Of a stretch of DNA of 64,000 nucleotides, positions 23,686-34,167 are shown piece after piece (position 1 is the stretch's first letter; the number at the start of each line of letters is the position of its first letter). Where the stretch lies: assembly GCA_003952965.2 (NCBI GenBank), contig CM025849.1, forward strand, positions 3,505,805 through 3,569,804. The letters run 5' to 3'. A program made the translations under genes and the position numbers. The notes below the pieces were generated by a model. The model had not been told where the DNA came from and made no database searches. It saw only the letters and a list, made by a program, of their open reading frames with translations. This stretch comes from Morella rubra. Its lineage: Eukaryota; Streptophyta; Magnoliopsida; Fagales; Myricaceae.

Positions 23686-24152
23686 ACTAGGGGAGGGGGG
23701 GGCTGAAAATCGTGGAGGGGGGGGGGGGAGTTGAATTCTGGAGGGGGCCAAGGAGGAGCTGAGATTCGCGAAGTGGGGGGGGGGGGGGGGGGAAGGGAGG
23801 TTGAAATCGCGGAGGGGGGGGGAAAGGTGAAATCGCGAAAGGGGGGGAGGGGATTTGCAAGTTTGATTTGGGGGGTGGGGAGTGTTGAATGCGAGAGGGG
23901 GCACGGGGGAGGGGATTTCAGCAGTTTGATTTTGGGGGGGCCGGGGGGGGGGGGGGGCTGTTGAAATGGCGAATGGGGAGGGGGGGATCTGAAATCGCGA
24001 AGGGGGGAAGAAGAAGGGGGGCGCGGGATGGGGGAAAAAATAAGGCAAAACACACGTTTCACTAAGTCTATAGCGGCGGTCAGTGACCGCTGCTATAGAG
24101 TGACTTAGCGGCGGTTTTAGTGACCGCCACTGTAGACCTGTTTTTTTGTAGT
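23686..24152. mobile_element. Small CACTA-like non-autonomous element inside LTR3
   Basis: GAA occurs on both sides (23,683-23,685 and 24,153-24,155), a 3-bp TSD as in CACTA elements. The right end reads TTTTTTTGTAGT(G), the usual CACTA terminus. Just inside it, at 24,071-24,136, are GCGGCGGT/ACCGCCGC-type subterminal inverted repeats common in plant CACTA elements. The left end is only ACTAGGGG, so its outer TIR is decayed. The interior is a G-rich array. Confidence 0.65.
23688..24032. repeat. G-run minisatellite
   Basis: Runs of 6-20 G alternate with short spacers, many like GAAATCGCGAA or GAAATCGCGGA. On minus this gives a long but meaningless proline-rich open frame. Many G-runs of 4 or more could form G-quadruplexes. 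Exact run lengths are unreliable in any assembly. Confidence 0.85.
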
Positions 24153-24248
24153 GAAGGGGCTGGTGGTCAGTTTATAAGTGTGGGGGAAAATCTTACTTTT
24201 AGAGCTAGCTTTTGGGGTTGAGAAGGCCCAAGACCACTCAACAATATT

Positions 24249-25351
24249 TTTCCCAAAAAGTTAATTGGCTAATTATATACGTATAGAAGAAAAACCAAAA
24301 GATAGTTTGCCATGCTTTTGCAATTGCTTCCTTGCGAAACGTCCTTAATTAGTAAATTATTATTCCACTTAAAATTATTTCTAAAGATCACTAGCATTGC
24401 CTGATATTGATTTTTTTTTTTTTGGGGGGGGGGGGGGTGGTAAAGTAAAGGTGTAACAAGGATGCATGGGCTTTATGAAAGTAGCATTAGTATAAGGAAA
24501 TGGTCTATTTTAACTTTTATAATTTCAATTATTTAATTTTGGGTGAAGGGAGACTATTATCTTCTCTTCAGGCTGCGGACATATCTAATCTTCTTTATAA
24601 ATCAATAAATGTAACAAAAAAAGATTGTAGCTTCTCCCACACATCAAACTTAAAGTTAACTTATTTTAGATAATGGAAAATAAAAAGTTTAATTATACTG
24701 TGATTGTTATAATATAAGGGTTAAATATATTTTTTGGCTTCCAATTATTGAAGTTATAACACTTTATACTATAAACTATCGATTTTATTTTTCAACTACT
24801 AACTGTTTACCCCTTGCACCACTGCAATTAATTTAGATAAAACTTGATATTTATATTCAATAAAATGACGATTGTATCCTCATAATATTTTTTTACCATT
24901 ATGTTTTCTAAGAGGATAAAGTTATTATTTCACTTAACTATTATATTAATTTCTATCTAAATTAATTGTCAGAAGATGCAAAGTGTACTAATATTAAAGT
25001 TGAGAGGTAAAATGTTACGAAGTTCATAATTTGAAGTGCAATATGTCAGTACCTAAATAATCATAAACACGATATTCTTAATCCACACTTAAATGATACT
25101 CAAATATTGAACCCGATACTTGCTGTAGGTTAAATTTAATCTAGGAATTTGCCTCATTGGGCAAGATCTACCAATGAAAAAATGGTAAAAAAACTATCGA
25201 CTTTTTCGGGAAGAAAAAGTTTTTGTTAGTGTGTCATATGTACAGTTACATAAAGAAAACGTGCACCAAAGTGCCCAATTCTTTCAAAACTTCAGCCCAA
25301 GCACTCTCTCTTTTTTTTAATCGCCCAAGCACTCTCTCTTGAATTGACCGC
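24249..25351. other. AT-rich intergenic DNA
   Basis: Contains a T13G14-like run at about 24,411-24,437 and a possible diverged relative of the 4168-4569 MITE at about 24,716-25,065 (phrases like GTGCAATATGTCAG and CACTTTATACTATAAACTATC). No gene. Confidence 0.4.
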
Positions 25352-26650
25352 TCAGCCAGTTAGATGCCCCTGTTGCGCGGTAGCTCTGAAAGGACAGGTG
25401 GAACTCACAAAACCATTGACCAAGTGAAGATATGTCTTCAGGTCATGACACGTGGCCATATTCCCCTTGTTGAGGTACGGTGACTCCCTGCTACTCACTC
25501 TAAGCTCTTGTCCCACGTCGGCATAACCCCACTGCATCCCCTCCACGCACTTCTGAAACCACCCCGGAAAGCGGCCCCCCACGTGGAGATCACTGTTGCT
25601 CGCCACGTCACTATCCTGGAACACAAAGCCGGGTACTTTGGTTATAACATCATCCGAGTTCACAATCCTGAGAATCCTGGTCCCACTTCGTTCCAGGTGG
25701 CACCTGAAGCCTCTGTTCCCCACGCGTGGTCCACCGAACGAAATCACCGTCACCATTGGCGCATTTGCGTAGGTCGTGGTGATATCATACGCCGTGAGCG
25801 TCGCGAGCGCCGCACCGAGGCTGTGACCCGTGATAGTGAAGCTGAGGGGCACATCGCCACCGTACGTTTCGATTACCCGCGCAATCTCTTCCTTCACCAT
25901 CTCCTGCAAGCTACGATGCGAGGCGGTCCTCGAGGTGTAGAGGCTCAAGAACCCGCTCTCCACCATGGGTCCGTTCTCTTTGGGACCGACGCAGTTAGGT
26001 AAGTCCGTTAAGTTGGCTCGTAGGTTCTCCAGCCACTCCATGCAAGTGGCCGTCCCCCTATAGGTGATTACCACGTCACGTCGTCCTAGTCTGGCGATCT
26101 CTTCCCTGTCCTGACAGACCGCCACGTAGCCGATCCAGCTGGACCGAGTGGACACCCAACTCGGATGGGCCCTATCGATCCATCGTGGCAACTGGACCCC
26201 ACATGTGGCGCGCAGGTTCTTTGTGATCTTGTACCCCGTTTCTCCGATGCCGGTACGGTTAAAGAGAGAATTTCTAGGATGGAGACACGTGGCGTAGGTC
26301 GGGGAGGACGGGTCGAAGTCGAAAGACCGATAGGCTGCCTCAACGAACTGTCCGTACCGCAGGATTTCGCTGCGCAGGTTGTCGTCCAGAGGGTCAAGCA
26401 GGCCCTCCCAGTTGTTGCTTCCCTGAAACTCCATCCATCTCTTGCCCAGTTTGGCTGACTTAGCTGCGGCACTGCGCTGTGACGAGTCGTGCTTGAGTGA
26501 GCTGCATGAGATCTCCAGGCTTCTCAATGTGCAGCTTTTGGTGTTGGGTCTAACTGGACTGGTGTTGGCATAGTAGTGCATGGCCATCGTTCCGTTTGAT
26601 ATAGGTGTAGTAGTACTGCAGGGGCGAGCAGCTCCAAAAACAAGCCTCAT
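25352..26650 (-). CDS. Class-I plastid phospholipase A1 / galactolipase (DONGLE-like), paralogue 1
   Basis: One intact exon of 432 codons. Residues 1 to about 65 are Ser/Thr-rich with few acids, like a chloroplast transit peptide. The lipase class-3 domain follows, with GHSLG at 275-279 (nucleophile Ser277), a likely acid Asp333 in NSDDVITKVP, and a likely His409 in TYLHLVNGF. The conserved WIGYVAVCQD, DVVITYRGT and SFGGPRVGNR blocks are present. Members hydrolyse acyl groups of galactolipids and phospholipids in plastids; DAD1 and DONGLE supply linolenate for jasmonate. The RYGQFVEAAY and LLDPLDDNLR segments fit the DONGLE/PLA1-I-alpha or beta branch better than gamma. It is GC-richer than its surroundings, as intronless members often are. 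A close paralogue lies at 50,630-51,967. Confidence 0.95.
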   Translation of the reverse strand: MRLVFGAARPCSTTTPISNGTMAMHYYANTSPVRPNTKSCTLRSLEISCSSLKHDSSQRSAAAKSAKLGKRWMEFQGSNNWEGLLDPLDDNLRSEILRYGQFVEAAYRSFDFDPSSPTYATCLHPRNSLFNRTGIGETGYKITKNLRATCGVQLPRWIDRAHPSWVSTRSSWIGYVAVCQDREEIARLGRRDVVITYRGTATCMEWLENLRANLTDLPNCVGPKENGPMVESGFLSLYTSRTASHRSLQEMVKEEIARVIETYGGDVPLSFTITGHSLGAALATLTAYDITTTYANAPMVTVISFGGPRVGNRGFRCHLERSGTRILRIVNSDDVITKVPGFVFQDSDVASNSDLHVGGRFPGWFQKCVEGMQWGYADVGQELRVSSRESPYLNKGNMATCHDLKTYLHLVNGFVSSTCPFRATAQQGHLTG

Positions 26651-26740
26651 TTTCTTCTGAGCTTTGGTTTTTTGTACTTCGCTTAGGTTCTCGCTTCAAT
26701 TGTTATTCACAGTCTGAGAGACTCATGAAATGGTACATGG

Positions 26741-26747
26741 TTTTATA
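26741..26747 (-). promoter_or_regulatory. Probable TATA box of lipase paralogue 1
   Basis: TATAAAA on minus, about 91 bp upstream of the ATG. It is preceded by a (CT)n tract (GA on +, 26,747-26,758), common in plant core promoters. Confidence 0.55.
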
Positions 26748-27622
26748 GAGAGAGAGAGATGGAGTGGACGGTGGTGCGTAGAGGACTACGTTGGTACAAA
26801 AGGACTATTGAGGATTGAGAGAGAGAGAGAGATAGATTGGGAATCACGTAACTGAAAACGGTCTGTACACAAAAGAGTGAGCGTCAGAGAGAGAGAGAGA
26901 TGAAAGTGATTGAAACTTGAAAGGTCTTTGACTAGCGGGTCCGAGAGAAACATTGTATAACGACAAACTTTCATCTTTCCGACCAGTAGCGGGGCGTTTG
27001 GTGGCACGTGCGTTCAACAGGGACGCGAACATGGTCAGCTCATCTCAGCGTTGCCTGAGGCCTGAGCCATGGATTTTCCTTCCTTTCTCTTTTTCCTTTT
27101 TTTTTTTTGCTTCTTTTACACGTCAGAAAATTTACTGGGTACGTGACCTCAGAGTTAGGGTCGTTTAAGAATTTCTTGGTTAATAAAATGTTGTACACCA
27201 TAAATTACGCAATATCTTTTTGGACTGCAAAAGTTTCCCAAAGCGTCTTGGTGTTCTATCTTCTCTCTCAGTTTCAACTTTCGGGGGAAAGCTAATTCCT
27301 AGCCAAGTATTGGTCATATTTGGCTGTCTTGATCTTTCATAGCAACATAATCTTACGTTCTAATTTCTATAGGAAAAGTTGTAGGACATTGAATTAATGA
27401 GAATCTCATATGTAAAAGCAGTGGCGGAAGGAAGGGGTAGCAGCTCTAGGCGGCCGCTATCCATTGCTCTGGATTTTACTTCTATTTTTTTTTTTTCAAT
27501 TAGTTGGCCTGGGCCCGATACCCATCAAACCCAAGCCAACTATAGCCCTATACATTGTTTTAGTTATACGGCTTGGGCTTGATATCCATTGGATTTGGCC
27601 CTTTTTTATTTTTTATTTATAA

Positions 27623-27704
27623 GCAGCGGGTGAAACGACGTCGTTTCACCCTCTGCTAAAAAAAAAAAAAAAAAACAGGGGTGAATCAGTGTGTTTCACC
27701 CCTA
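27623..27704. repeat. Two adjacent hairpins
   Basis: The first has perfect 12-bp arms (GGGTGAAACGAC at 27,628-27,639 and its complement directly after, to 27,651), extended by GCAG/CTGC to 27,623-27,656. After a run of A there is a second hairpin with 9-bp arms AGGGGTGAA/TTCACCCCT. The shared GGGTGAAA..TTTCACCC arms suggest related sequences. Confidence 0.8.
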
Positions 27705-28066
27705 TTTTAAAAAAATGCCTTCCCCCCTCTTGGTTGATCTTTCTCCCTCTCTCTCTCACGGTTTAACTTCTCAGAATCTCAGCCAAGTCCCGTGACCCAG
27801 CCCGGCAGGGGCGCTGCCCGTTGCAGTGTTGCCCACAACCCCCACTGCTGTTCGCCGCACTAGGTATGTATACCGGCCAGTTATTTTCACTCTCTCCTCT
27901 GTTATAACTTATCTTCTCAGAATCTCATTTCATTGATATCTCTCTCTCTCTCTTTCACTGTTTCTCAACCACCCACCACAGGTTCTACCACTCTCTCTCT
28001 CTCTTTCACTGGTGAACATATTTGAACATATTTTATGAAATTGTGATTTGAGAGTTGAAGATTTTG

Positions 28067-28250
28067 TGAAATTAGGGATTTGGGATTCAATGGAATTGTC
28101 GAATGGAATGAGGATGTGTAAACTGCCAAATGAGATGTGGAAATTAGGGATTTGGGATTTAATGGAATTGACGAATGGAATGGGGATGTGTAAACTGCCG
28201 AATGAGACGTGGAAATTAGGGATTTGGGATTGGGAATTGCCGAATGGGGA
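28067..28250 (+). repeat. 72-bp tandem repeat, about 2.5 copies
   Basis: ATTAGGGATTTGGGAT recurs at 28,071, 28,143 and 28,215, exactly 72 bp apart. The + frame through it stays open as a 24-residue repeat with LGIWD...MCKLPNE, but no known protein is matched. Confidence 0.85.
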
Positions 28251-29409
28251 TGGATTTATGTATTTCCTTTTAGAGATCAAATTGGAGATGAATTTATGGA
28301 TTTATGTACTATAAAATTGGAAATGGATTTATGTATTAGAGATGAGATTTATACCTTGACAAGCTTGATTTATGTACTGTGCAGTCTGTGCTTTGGTTTA
28401 TTGAGGTTGTGAGACTGTGATTTATGTATTGTGCTTTACTCCTTTTTGTAAAAATTCAAAATTTGTTTTTAAACCACACTAATGAAACGTGAAACTTAAT
28501 AATAATAATAATATAGATGAAAATTTTCCAAAGTATGGAATTATAAAATGGATTCACTAATGGCCTCATCACTAAAAGGCCAAAAGGGTAATTAAATTAG
28601 AGCACCCTCTGTACTAATATACTTGTTGTCATTCTGAAAAGAAAATGAAAAAGAATAAAATTATTTCAAGAAAACATTGGAATCAAGGGTCTCTCCACAA
28701 ATTTTCATACTATTTCCATCGTTAATTGATAGCATATGGTTAATTTTAGAATTTCTTTAGTCTCGTAGATACCTTTCTAGAGCCATGAATGATGCTTGTG
28801 TCCCCTGTGGGAGGAACCGTACTCCATAATGCTTGCTTCAAATATTTTTCCTTGAGTGTTGTAGGCTGCAGAACAGGTATGGTCAGCAAAGCTCATAAAC
28901 TTTTCGATGAAATGCCAAAGCCAAATATAACTCTAAGACATAGTATGGTACATGTATTTTAATATTTTTAATGTTTTTAGTCTTTAATTTTTGACATTGT
29001 AACTCTAAGACAATTTTTTGCATTACGAAAAAAAAAATTCTTGTCATTTCGCCTTTAAAGTTCGACCTCCGTAGATTTCAATCCTGGTTCCACTACTGTG
29101 TAAAAGTTAAATAATATTCAACAATAAAGTAAACGAATTATACCATCAGATAAGATGATAAGACGAGATTGTGGATTTTGATCAGAAAACCGATTTCTTT
29201 TCATCACTAAAAGCAGCATAATTTACGTACCTTTGATTGAGATTCTATCTTTTTTTTTTTTTAATTATTGTTTTTTGCCCTTTGAGCCCACTAATGAGAA
29301 ACTTTACGAGTTTGATTACAGATAAGTATGAGAGGATGGGAGGACCATAGGAATATAGCTCTCTTTTCCTGTTTTACTTGCCTTTAAGGAGATCATATTA
29401 CATTCTCAA

Positions 29410-29520
29410 CACTACAAGAAATTTAGTTTTAGGTGACAAAATTTTGGGTGTCAAACCAAATTTTGTCACCTAAAGTGAACTTTCTATGACAAAATATTAA
29501 TTTCGTCACCCAAAACCATC
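29410..29520 (+). repeat. Left terminal inverted repeat and subterminal GTGACAAA repeats of the CACTA element
   Basis: CACTACAAGAA is followed by alternating GGTGACAAAATTTTGG and TTTTGTCACCTAAAG phrases. The same arrangement, inverted, is at 41,870-41,986. Confidence 0.92.
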
Positions 29521-30490
29521 CAGGAACGCCAAAACCATCCGGACCGGTCAAAAACACGTTCGGACGTATTTTGGTGTGACGACATACACGCGTTGCGAAT
29601 GAGTGACGATAAAAATAGTCACAAAAACAAATACCGTCCGGACGAACAAGAAAACCGTTGGACTCTGCTGCAGGGTGACAAATTCCAAATCGTGTAACTG
29701 AGTGACAATTAGAATCGTCACAATTTTTACAACTCCGTCCGGACTCTTTTTATAAAATTCCGCACGGCATTACCTAACGAATAATAATCGTCAGGATAGA
29801 GTGACAAATTAAAAATCGTCATGAACACTCTATTCAGTCCGGACGTATCAACAGCGTTCAACGGAAAAAATAATCGAGTCCGGACGGGACAAAAAAGGTT
29901 CGTACAATTATAAATGCTTCTTCCGCGAATTGTGTGGTTCCACGTTGCAAAACTTCAGACACGTGACATCGAAACCGTCCGGACCCATAAATAGCGTCCA
30001 GACGGTATAAGTTCTAGAACCTTTTTGAATCGGGCATTTTAATGACGTTAAATTTGATAGGCCATGTGTGAATATAACCATTGAGAAGCGTCCGAACTCG
30101 AAACGATAGAGTTCGGATGGGTACTGGCACATTAAAACGCCAGACTTTGTCAAAATCACAAACTCACTTCTCTCAAACTCTTCTCTCAAACGTTTTCACT
30201 ATCCATTTGAGATCTCTCAAACAACTTCAGGTAAAACTTCCTTCATGAATTTGCTTCTCAATTTCATGCATTTCAATTAAATACCGTCCGTTGTTTAGTT
30301 TGTTGTGTTGTTTGTGTCTATCAAATTACGCTGTTTTGCTGTGTTCATCGAAACACGTTCGGACGTCTTTTTACACGTCCGAAAGTTTTCTTAATGTTCG
30401 GACGGATGTCATTGTACGTTCGGACGCCTAAAATTTAAACGACGCAGTTTGATTTGTGCGAACGGTTTATGCTATGTTCGGACGGTTTTT
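29520..30490. repeat. CCGGAC/TTCGGAC motif cluster, left end of the CACTA element
   Basis: Ten or more copies of (C)GTCCGGAC(G), GTTCGGACG and one-base variants occur in both orientations. More clusters lie at about 31,370-32,400 and 34,015-34,740, and on the right at 41,295-41,830. In En/Spm, short subterminal motifs bind the TNPA protein; these could play that role. Confidence 0.8.
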
Positions 30491-30502
30491 GCTAGGTTGA
30501 CC

Positions 30503-30894
30503 ATGGAACGCTCTGGGAGAAGTATCACCAATGTCGGGGACAAACAGAGCGACCAGCTTGGGCAGACGCCTTTTAGCGGAGTTAAAGAGAGTATTCGGGC
30601 GATAGTGAGCCGACGCATTCGTTGTGCATGGAGCTCCAATGCCGCTTGACCGGTCTGGAGACCAAACTTGCTCTAACGGATAGGGCTATAATGGAAGAGC
30701 TGAATATTATGCAGATGGAAATAATAAGGATGAGAGAACAATTGTCTCAGTTGTCCCAGTCTGTCCATACCGTTCCGATACAACTGCAGACACTCGTCAG
30801 ACGGGTGGATAATATGGAGGAGCATTTGGCGCATGTTCGTGATGCCCTCGGACAAGATTTGGACGAGCCAGAGGCAGCTCGTGATTTGGACTAG
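30503..30894 (+). pseudogene. Coiled-coil remnant within the CACTA element
   Basis: An ATG at 30,503 opens a short frame (MERSGRSITN...). Near 30,640 coding appears to pass to another frame, which gives about 80 residues of heptad-like sequence (RLTGLETKLAL, MEIIRMREQLSQL, RRVDNMEEHL) and stops at 30,894. The tail resembles that of the accessory gene at 32,422-33,627 (CRLT-LE-K-A, and RV-EEHL), so it may be a shortened relative lacking the middle domain. Confidence 0.45.
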
Positions 30895-32421
30895 TCTTCT
30901 GTTTATGCTTTATCACTATTATTTATTTATCGTTTGAAGGACCGTCTCCGGCTTGTACTAGACATTATGATTGTGTTTTTCGTTCGGTATTTGGATTATT
31001 TTTATATTTTATATTAATTATATTTTTTCACTAGATTAAATTTATTACAATTTAAATGGATAATTAGTAAAATTAAATGGGTGATTACACTAACGGAACG
31101 GTTAGTGTAATTAGATTGTAACGGTTAGAGTAATTAGCTTGCAATTACAATTAAATTGGTGATTAGTTATAACGGATATTTAATATAAAAGTATGCCTAA
31201 CTATATATATATTTATTATGTATTCAAAATAAATAAATTAAGTTAAAATTTGAGCCAAATTACATTGCGTTAAATTGAATGAAATAAATTAAATCATTTA
31301 AATAAATTAGGTTTTGTGAAGTAAAGTAAATTTAGTAAATTTAACATGCGAAATAAATCTGCTAGCCGTTCGGACGTTCCCGAAACCGTCGCATGGCGTA
31401 CACGTGTTTACGTTATATGAAAGTTGAAAACGGCTGTCACCGTCCGCACGGTTATAGACGTCCGGACGATATTCGCCGTTTATTCAGCCAAACGTGCGCT
31501 TCCACGTCGCGTAAATTCAGTGGAACGACGTTCGCACGCCTGATAAAACGTCCGGACGTTTTTATTGTGCCGAAGGTTTTAAACGGTTTAAATTTTGGCA
31601 TTTAATACGAAGTACGTTGATTGGGCCACGTGTGCAAAAAGAACGCATCCGGACGCTAGCGACGTATTTTCAAAAGTCGACAGTTCGTCATTTTCACAAA
31701 TACCACCGTTTCTCCTTAAAAAATCTCTCAAAACTCAAGTTTTTTCTTCACAAATCTTGACGTAATATCACTCTTTCGAGGATCTAATCACATCCAGGTA
31801 TATTTTGCTTACTTTTAACAAGATTTTAATGGTAAAAATTTTTTTTTTTTATAGTTTTACGTATAGAATTTCAATTCCATTTTTTGCATAGTACATTGTG
31901 TTTTTTGATTGATTTTTACGTAGAAATTGATTGTGTTAAGTGTTAGGTTTGTTTTAAGTATTAGTTTGTGTTTTGGTTGTATTTTTGGCGTGTGGGGAGG
32001 TGGAGGGACGCTGCCATGGCTGAGTTAACTCGGTCGTCCTCCAGAAAGCGTCCGGACACTTTATTTCGTCATCCGGACGCGTTTTTGAGTTGTCTGGACA
32101 TTGTATTTGGTCGTCGTTCGGACTCGGTGGTATACGTTGTCGTTTTGATTGTGTTAACTCTTGTCGTTTTGATTGTGGACACTTTTTCAATGCAGTCCGG
32201 ACGATTTAATGTTAAATTTAAATAGTTTTTTATCTGCTTGGGGTTCGGACGGATATCCAAGCTATTTGGACTCTTTTTAGACTTTCAAAACGATACGTTG
32301 ACGTTTTGATAATGTCTGGACACTTCAAGTAAACGTTCGGACATTATTGGTGTTTGGACGTGTTATTTTGGTTCGGACGTATTCTAACCGTGCGAACGCT
32401 TTTTGTGCAGATTCTGAAAAA

Positions 32422-33627
32422 ATGAGTAAGCGTTCACGTACCAGTGGCCAGGCTGATGACGAGCAACCTTCCACTCGAGCTTTAACGTTGGAGCAGCATA
32501 CAACGATCATTATGTCTCGCTCGATTGTTGTCGAGCGGGATATCAAGTTGGCAGACTTTAACGATCTCACATTTGAGGGTCGGACGCTTCCGGAGGTGGT
32601 GGAGGAGTTAGGTTGGCTTCCGTTAATCCACAGGACCGGCTATGCATCAAAGAATATGGTGCGGGAGTTTTATTGCTCTATATTACGGGCGAGGGACCTC
32701 GAGGAGCCTAGTATGGAGGTCACTGTCCGTAACGTTCCGATCATATTCTCGCCCGACGAGCTGGCGAATTTCTTGGGGTACGAGAGAGATTTGGCAGCGT
32801 TCCCAAACCTGCCAATGAGCAGGAGGGCCGGCCTACTAAGGCCGAGGTATTCCGGACCATGCTGGGCGATGATACAACGATTTTGGAGGGAGCTATATGG
32901 TACACGGGCAGCTGCTTCCTTTTTGGCGGATCATGCATCTGATCCTATGCTCCTCCATCGACCCGAAGAAGCACACCACAGAGCTGTCTTATAGTCGGGC
33001 CGAGTTCCTGTACCTGGCAGTTGTACGGGGGCTACCTGTTGATATAGCATCATACATCTACCTGTCCATTCGTGCAGAGGCCTTGAAGACTGATGCTACG
33101 ATTTCATTGCCGCACGGGATTCTTCTGACCCAGTTCCTGCACGCCATGATGGTACCCGAGAGTGGTGACGAGCCGAGGGCGCTTCCACTTGGGTCGATCA
33201 ACAAGACACGCTCTCCAAATCGATTGCCCAGACACGCCGAGCGCTGCAAGCCGCTCGGGTTGCTAGAGTAAGACGACAGGAGCAGCCTGAGGAGGCAATG
33301 GAAGGGGAGGATCCTGGCAGAGCTCGACCCAGGGACTTGGGGCACAGCGGCCGAGTTGGATGGACATATGATGACGGAGCTGTCTCAGCGGATGGAATCG
33401 GTCTTGCAGCCCACCCATTGCATGGTCAGTGATATCAGTTGTCGTCTGACGGCTTTGGAGCAGAAGGTCGCGACATGGACGTTGGGTGGAAGAAGGAGGT
33501 CGCTACGCTTAAAGAGGTTCTGAAGGGCGTGGCAACCGGTGCGGAGCTCTTTCCCTTGACTGAGCGGGTCGTGCTGATAGAGGAGCACCTTCGTCAACGT
33601 CCGTCACGTTCTAAAACTCACGGATGA
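32422..33627 (+). pseudogene. Transposase_32-like 'putative plant transposon protein', frameshifted
   Basis: The ATG at 32,422 follows an acceptor-like TTTTTGTGCAG. The first frame runs to about 32,940 and includes a GWLPLIHRTG region, MVREFYCSILRARD and FSPDELANFLG, the typical start of Transposase_32/PF20167-type plant transposon proteins. The frame then shifts: HTTELSYSRAEFLYLAVVRG and the following SLPHGILLTQFLHAMM continue in another frame to about 33,230. A coiled-coil tail follows in a third frame to 33,627. The function of the family is unknown to me. Two or more frameshifts suggest decay, or uncorrected assembly indels. Confidence 0.65.
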
Positions 33628-34167
33628 TGATGATGAGCAGTAGTCAACATTTATTTACTTTTATTATCACGTTTATTTTTTTTATTATGTTTTGAGGACA
33701 TTTACTTTTATATTATGTTTTGTGGACATGTATTGATTTTATTTGATGTTTTTGTTTATATTATGTTTTGACGATATTTGATATATTTATGTCATTTCAG
33801 TTATGTTATTTGTATTTATTAGAACTTAATACAATATGTTAATTAATGTTACGTTTCTAATTTCGTACACTCATTCAAAAAAATATTGATATTAGAACTT
33901 AATCCACTTAAGATTATTTTCATTATTAACTAACTTTGGTTATTTAAAACTTGCTAATAAAGTTAATTAAAAAATGAAAAAAAATATCAAAATCGTCCAA
34001 AACCGTTGGACGTTAATGTCTCCATCCGGGCTGTTTAATGTAAGCTTGAACGGTGTCGTATTATATAAAAAAAACCGTCCGAACACTTTTTTATACGGTC
34101 GGGACGCTTAAAAATTGAACAAGACGGTTACTAAGAGGGAGTTCAGACGGGTACATCGTGGTGCGGA

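Larger units (their letters stand above)
21969..24243 (+). mobile_element. Three-LTR TRIM-like retroelement
   Basis: Three related LTRs (about 119 bp each, TG...CA) flank two internal parts. ATATT stands directly before LTR1 (21,964-21,968) and after LTR3 (24,244-24,248), so the whole block behaves as one insertion. Each of the first two LTRs is followed at once by a TGGTATCAGAG-like primer site for initiator tRNA-Met. The first internal part is only 104 bp. The second starts the same way but is 1,344 bp long. No gag-pol coding is present, so it must have moved with enzymes from elsewhere. Confidence 0.88.
23655..24243 (+). repeat. TRIM LTR3, split by an insertion
   Basis: The LTR halves are 23,655-23,685 and 24,153-24,243 and join in register with LTR1 and LTR2. 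The first base pair is TA instead of TG. It ends CTCAACA followed by the TSD ATATT. Confidence 0.85.
26760..29406. other. Intergenic DNA with transposon-like debris
   Basis: GA tracts lie at about 26,818-26,832 and 26,888-26,900. The stretch 27,460-27,900 has GGGCCCGAT/TTGGGCTTGAT phrases and hairpins, and resembles a decayed hAT 5' end. A 72-bp tandem repeat follows at 28,067. No host gene was recognised. Confidence 0.4.

Noticed and set aside
23577..24062. Long proline-rich open frames on minus
   Set aside because: They are translations of the G-run array, are open in two frames at once, and have no protein-like composition.
25508..26472. Open frames on + and in another minus frame over lipase paralogue 1
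   Set aside because: Shadows of the GC-rich lipase gene; they carry no family motifs.
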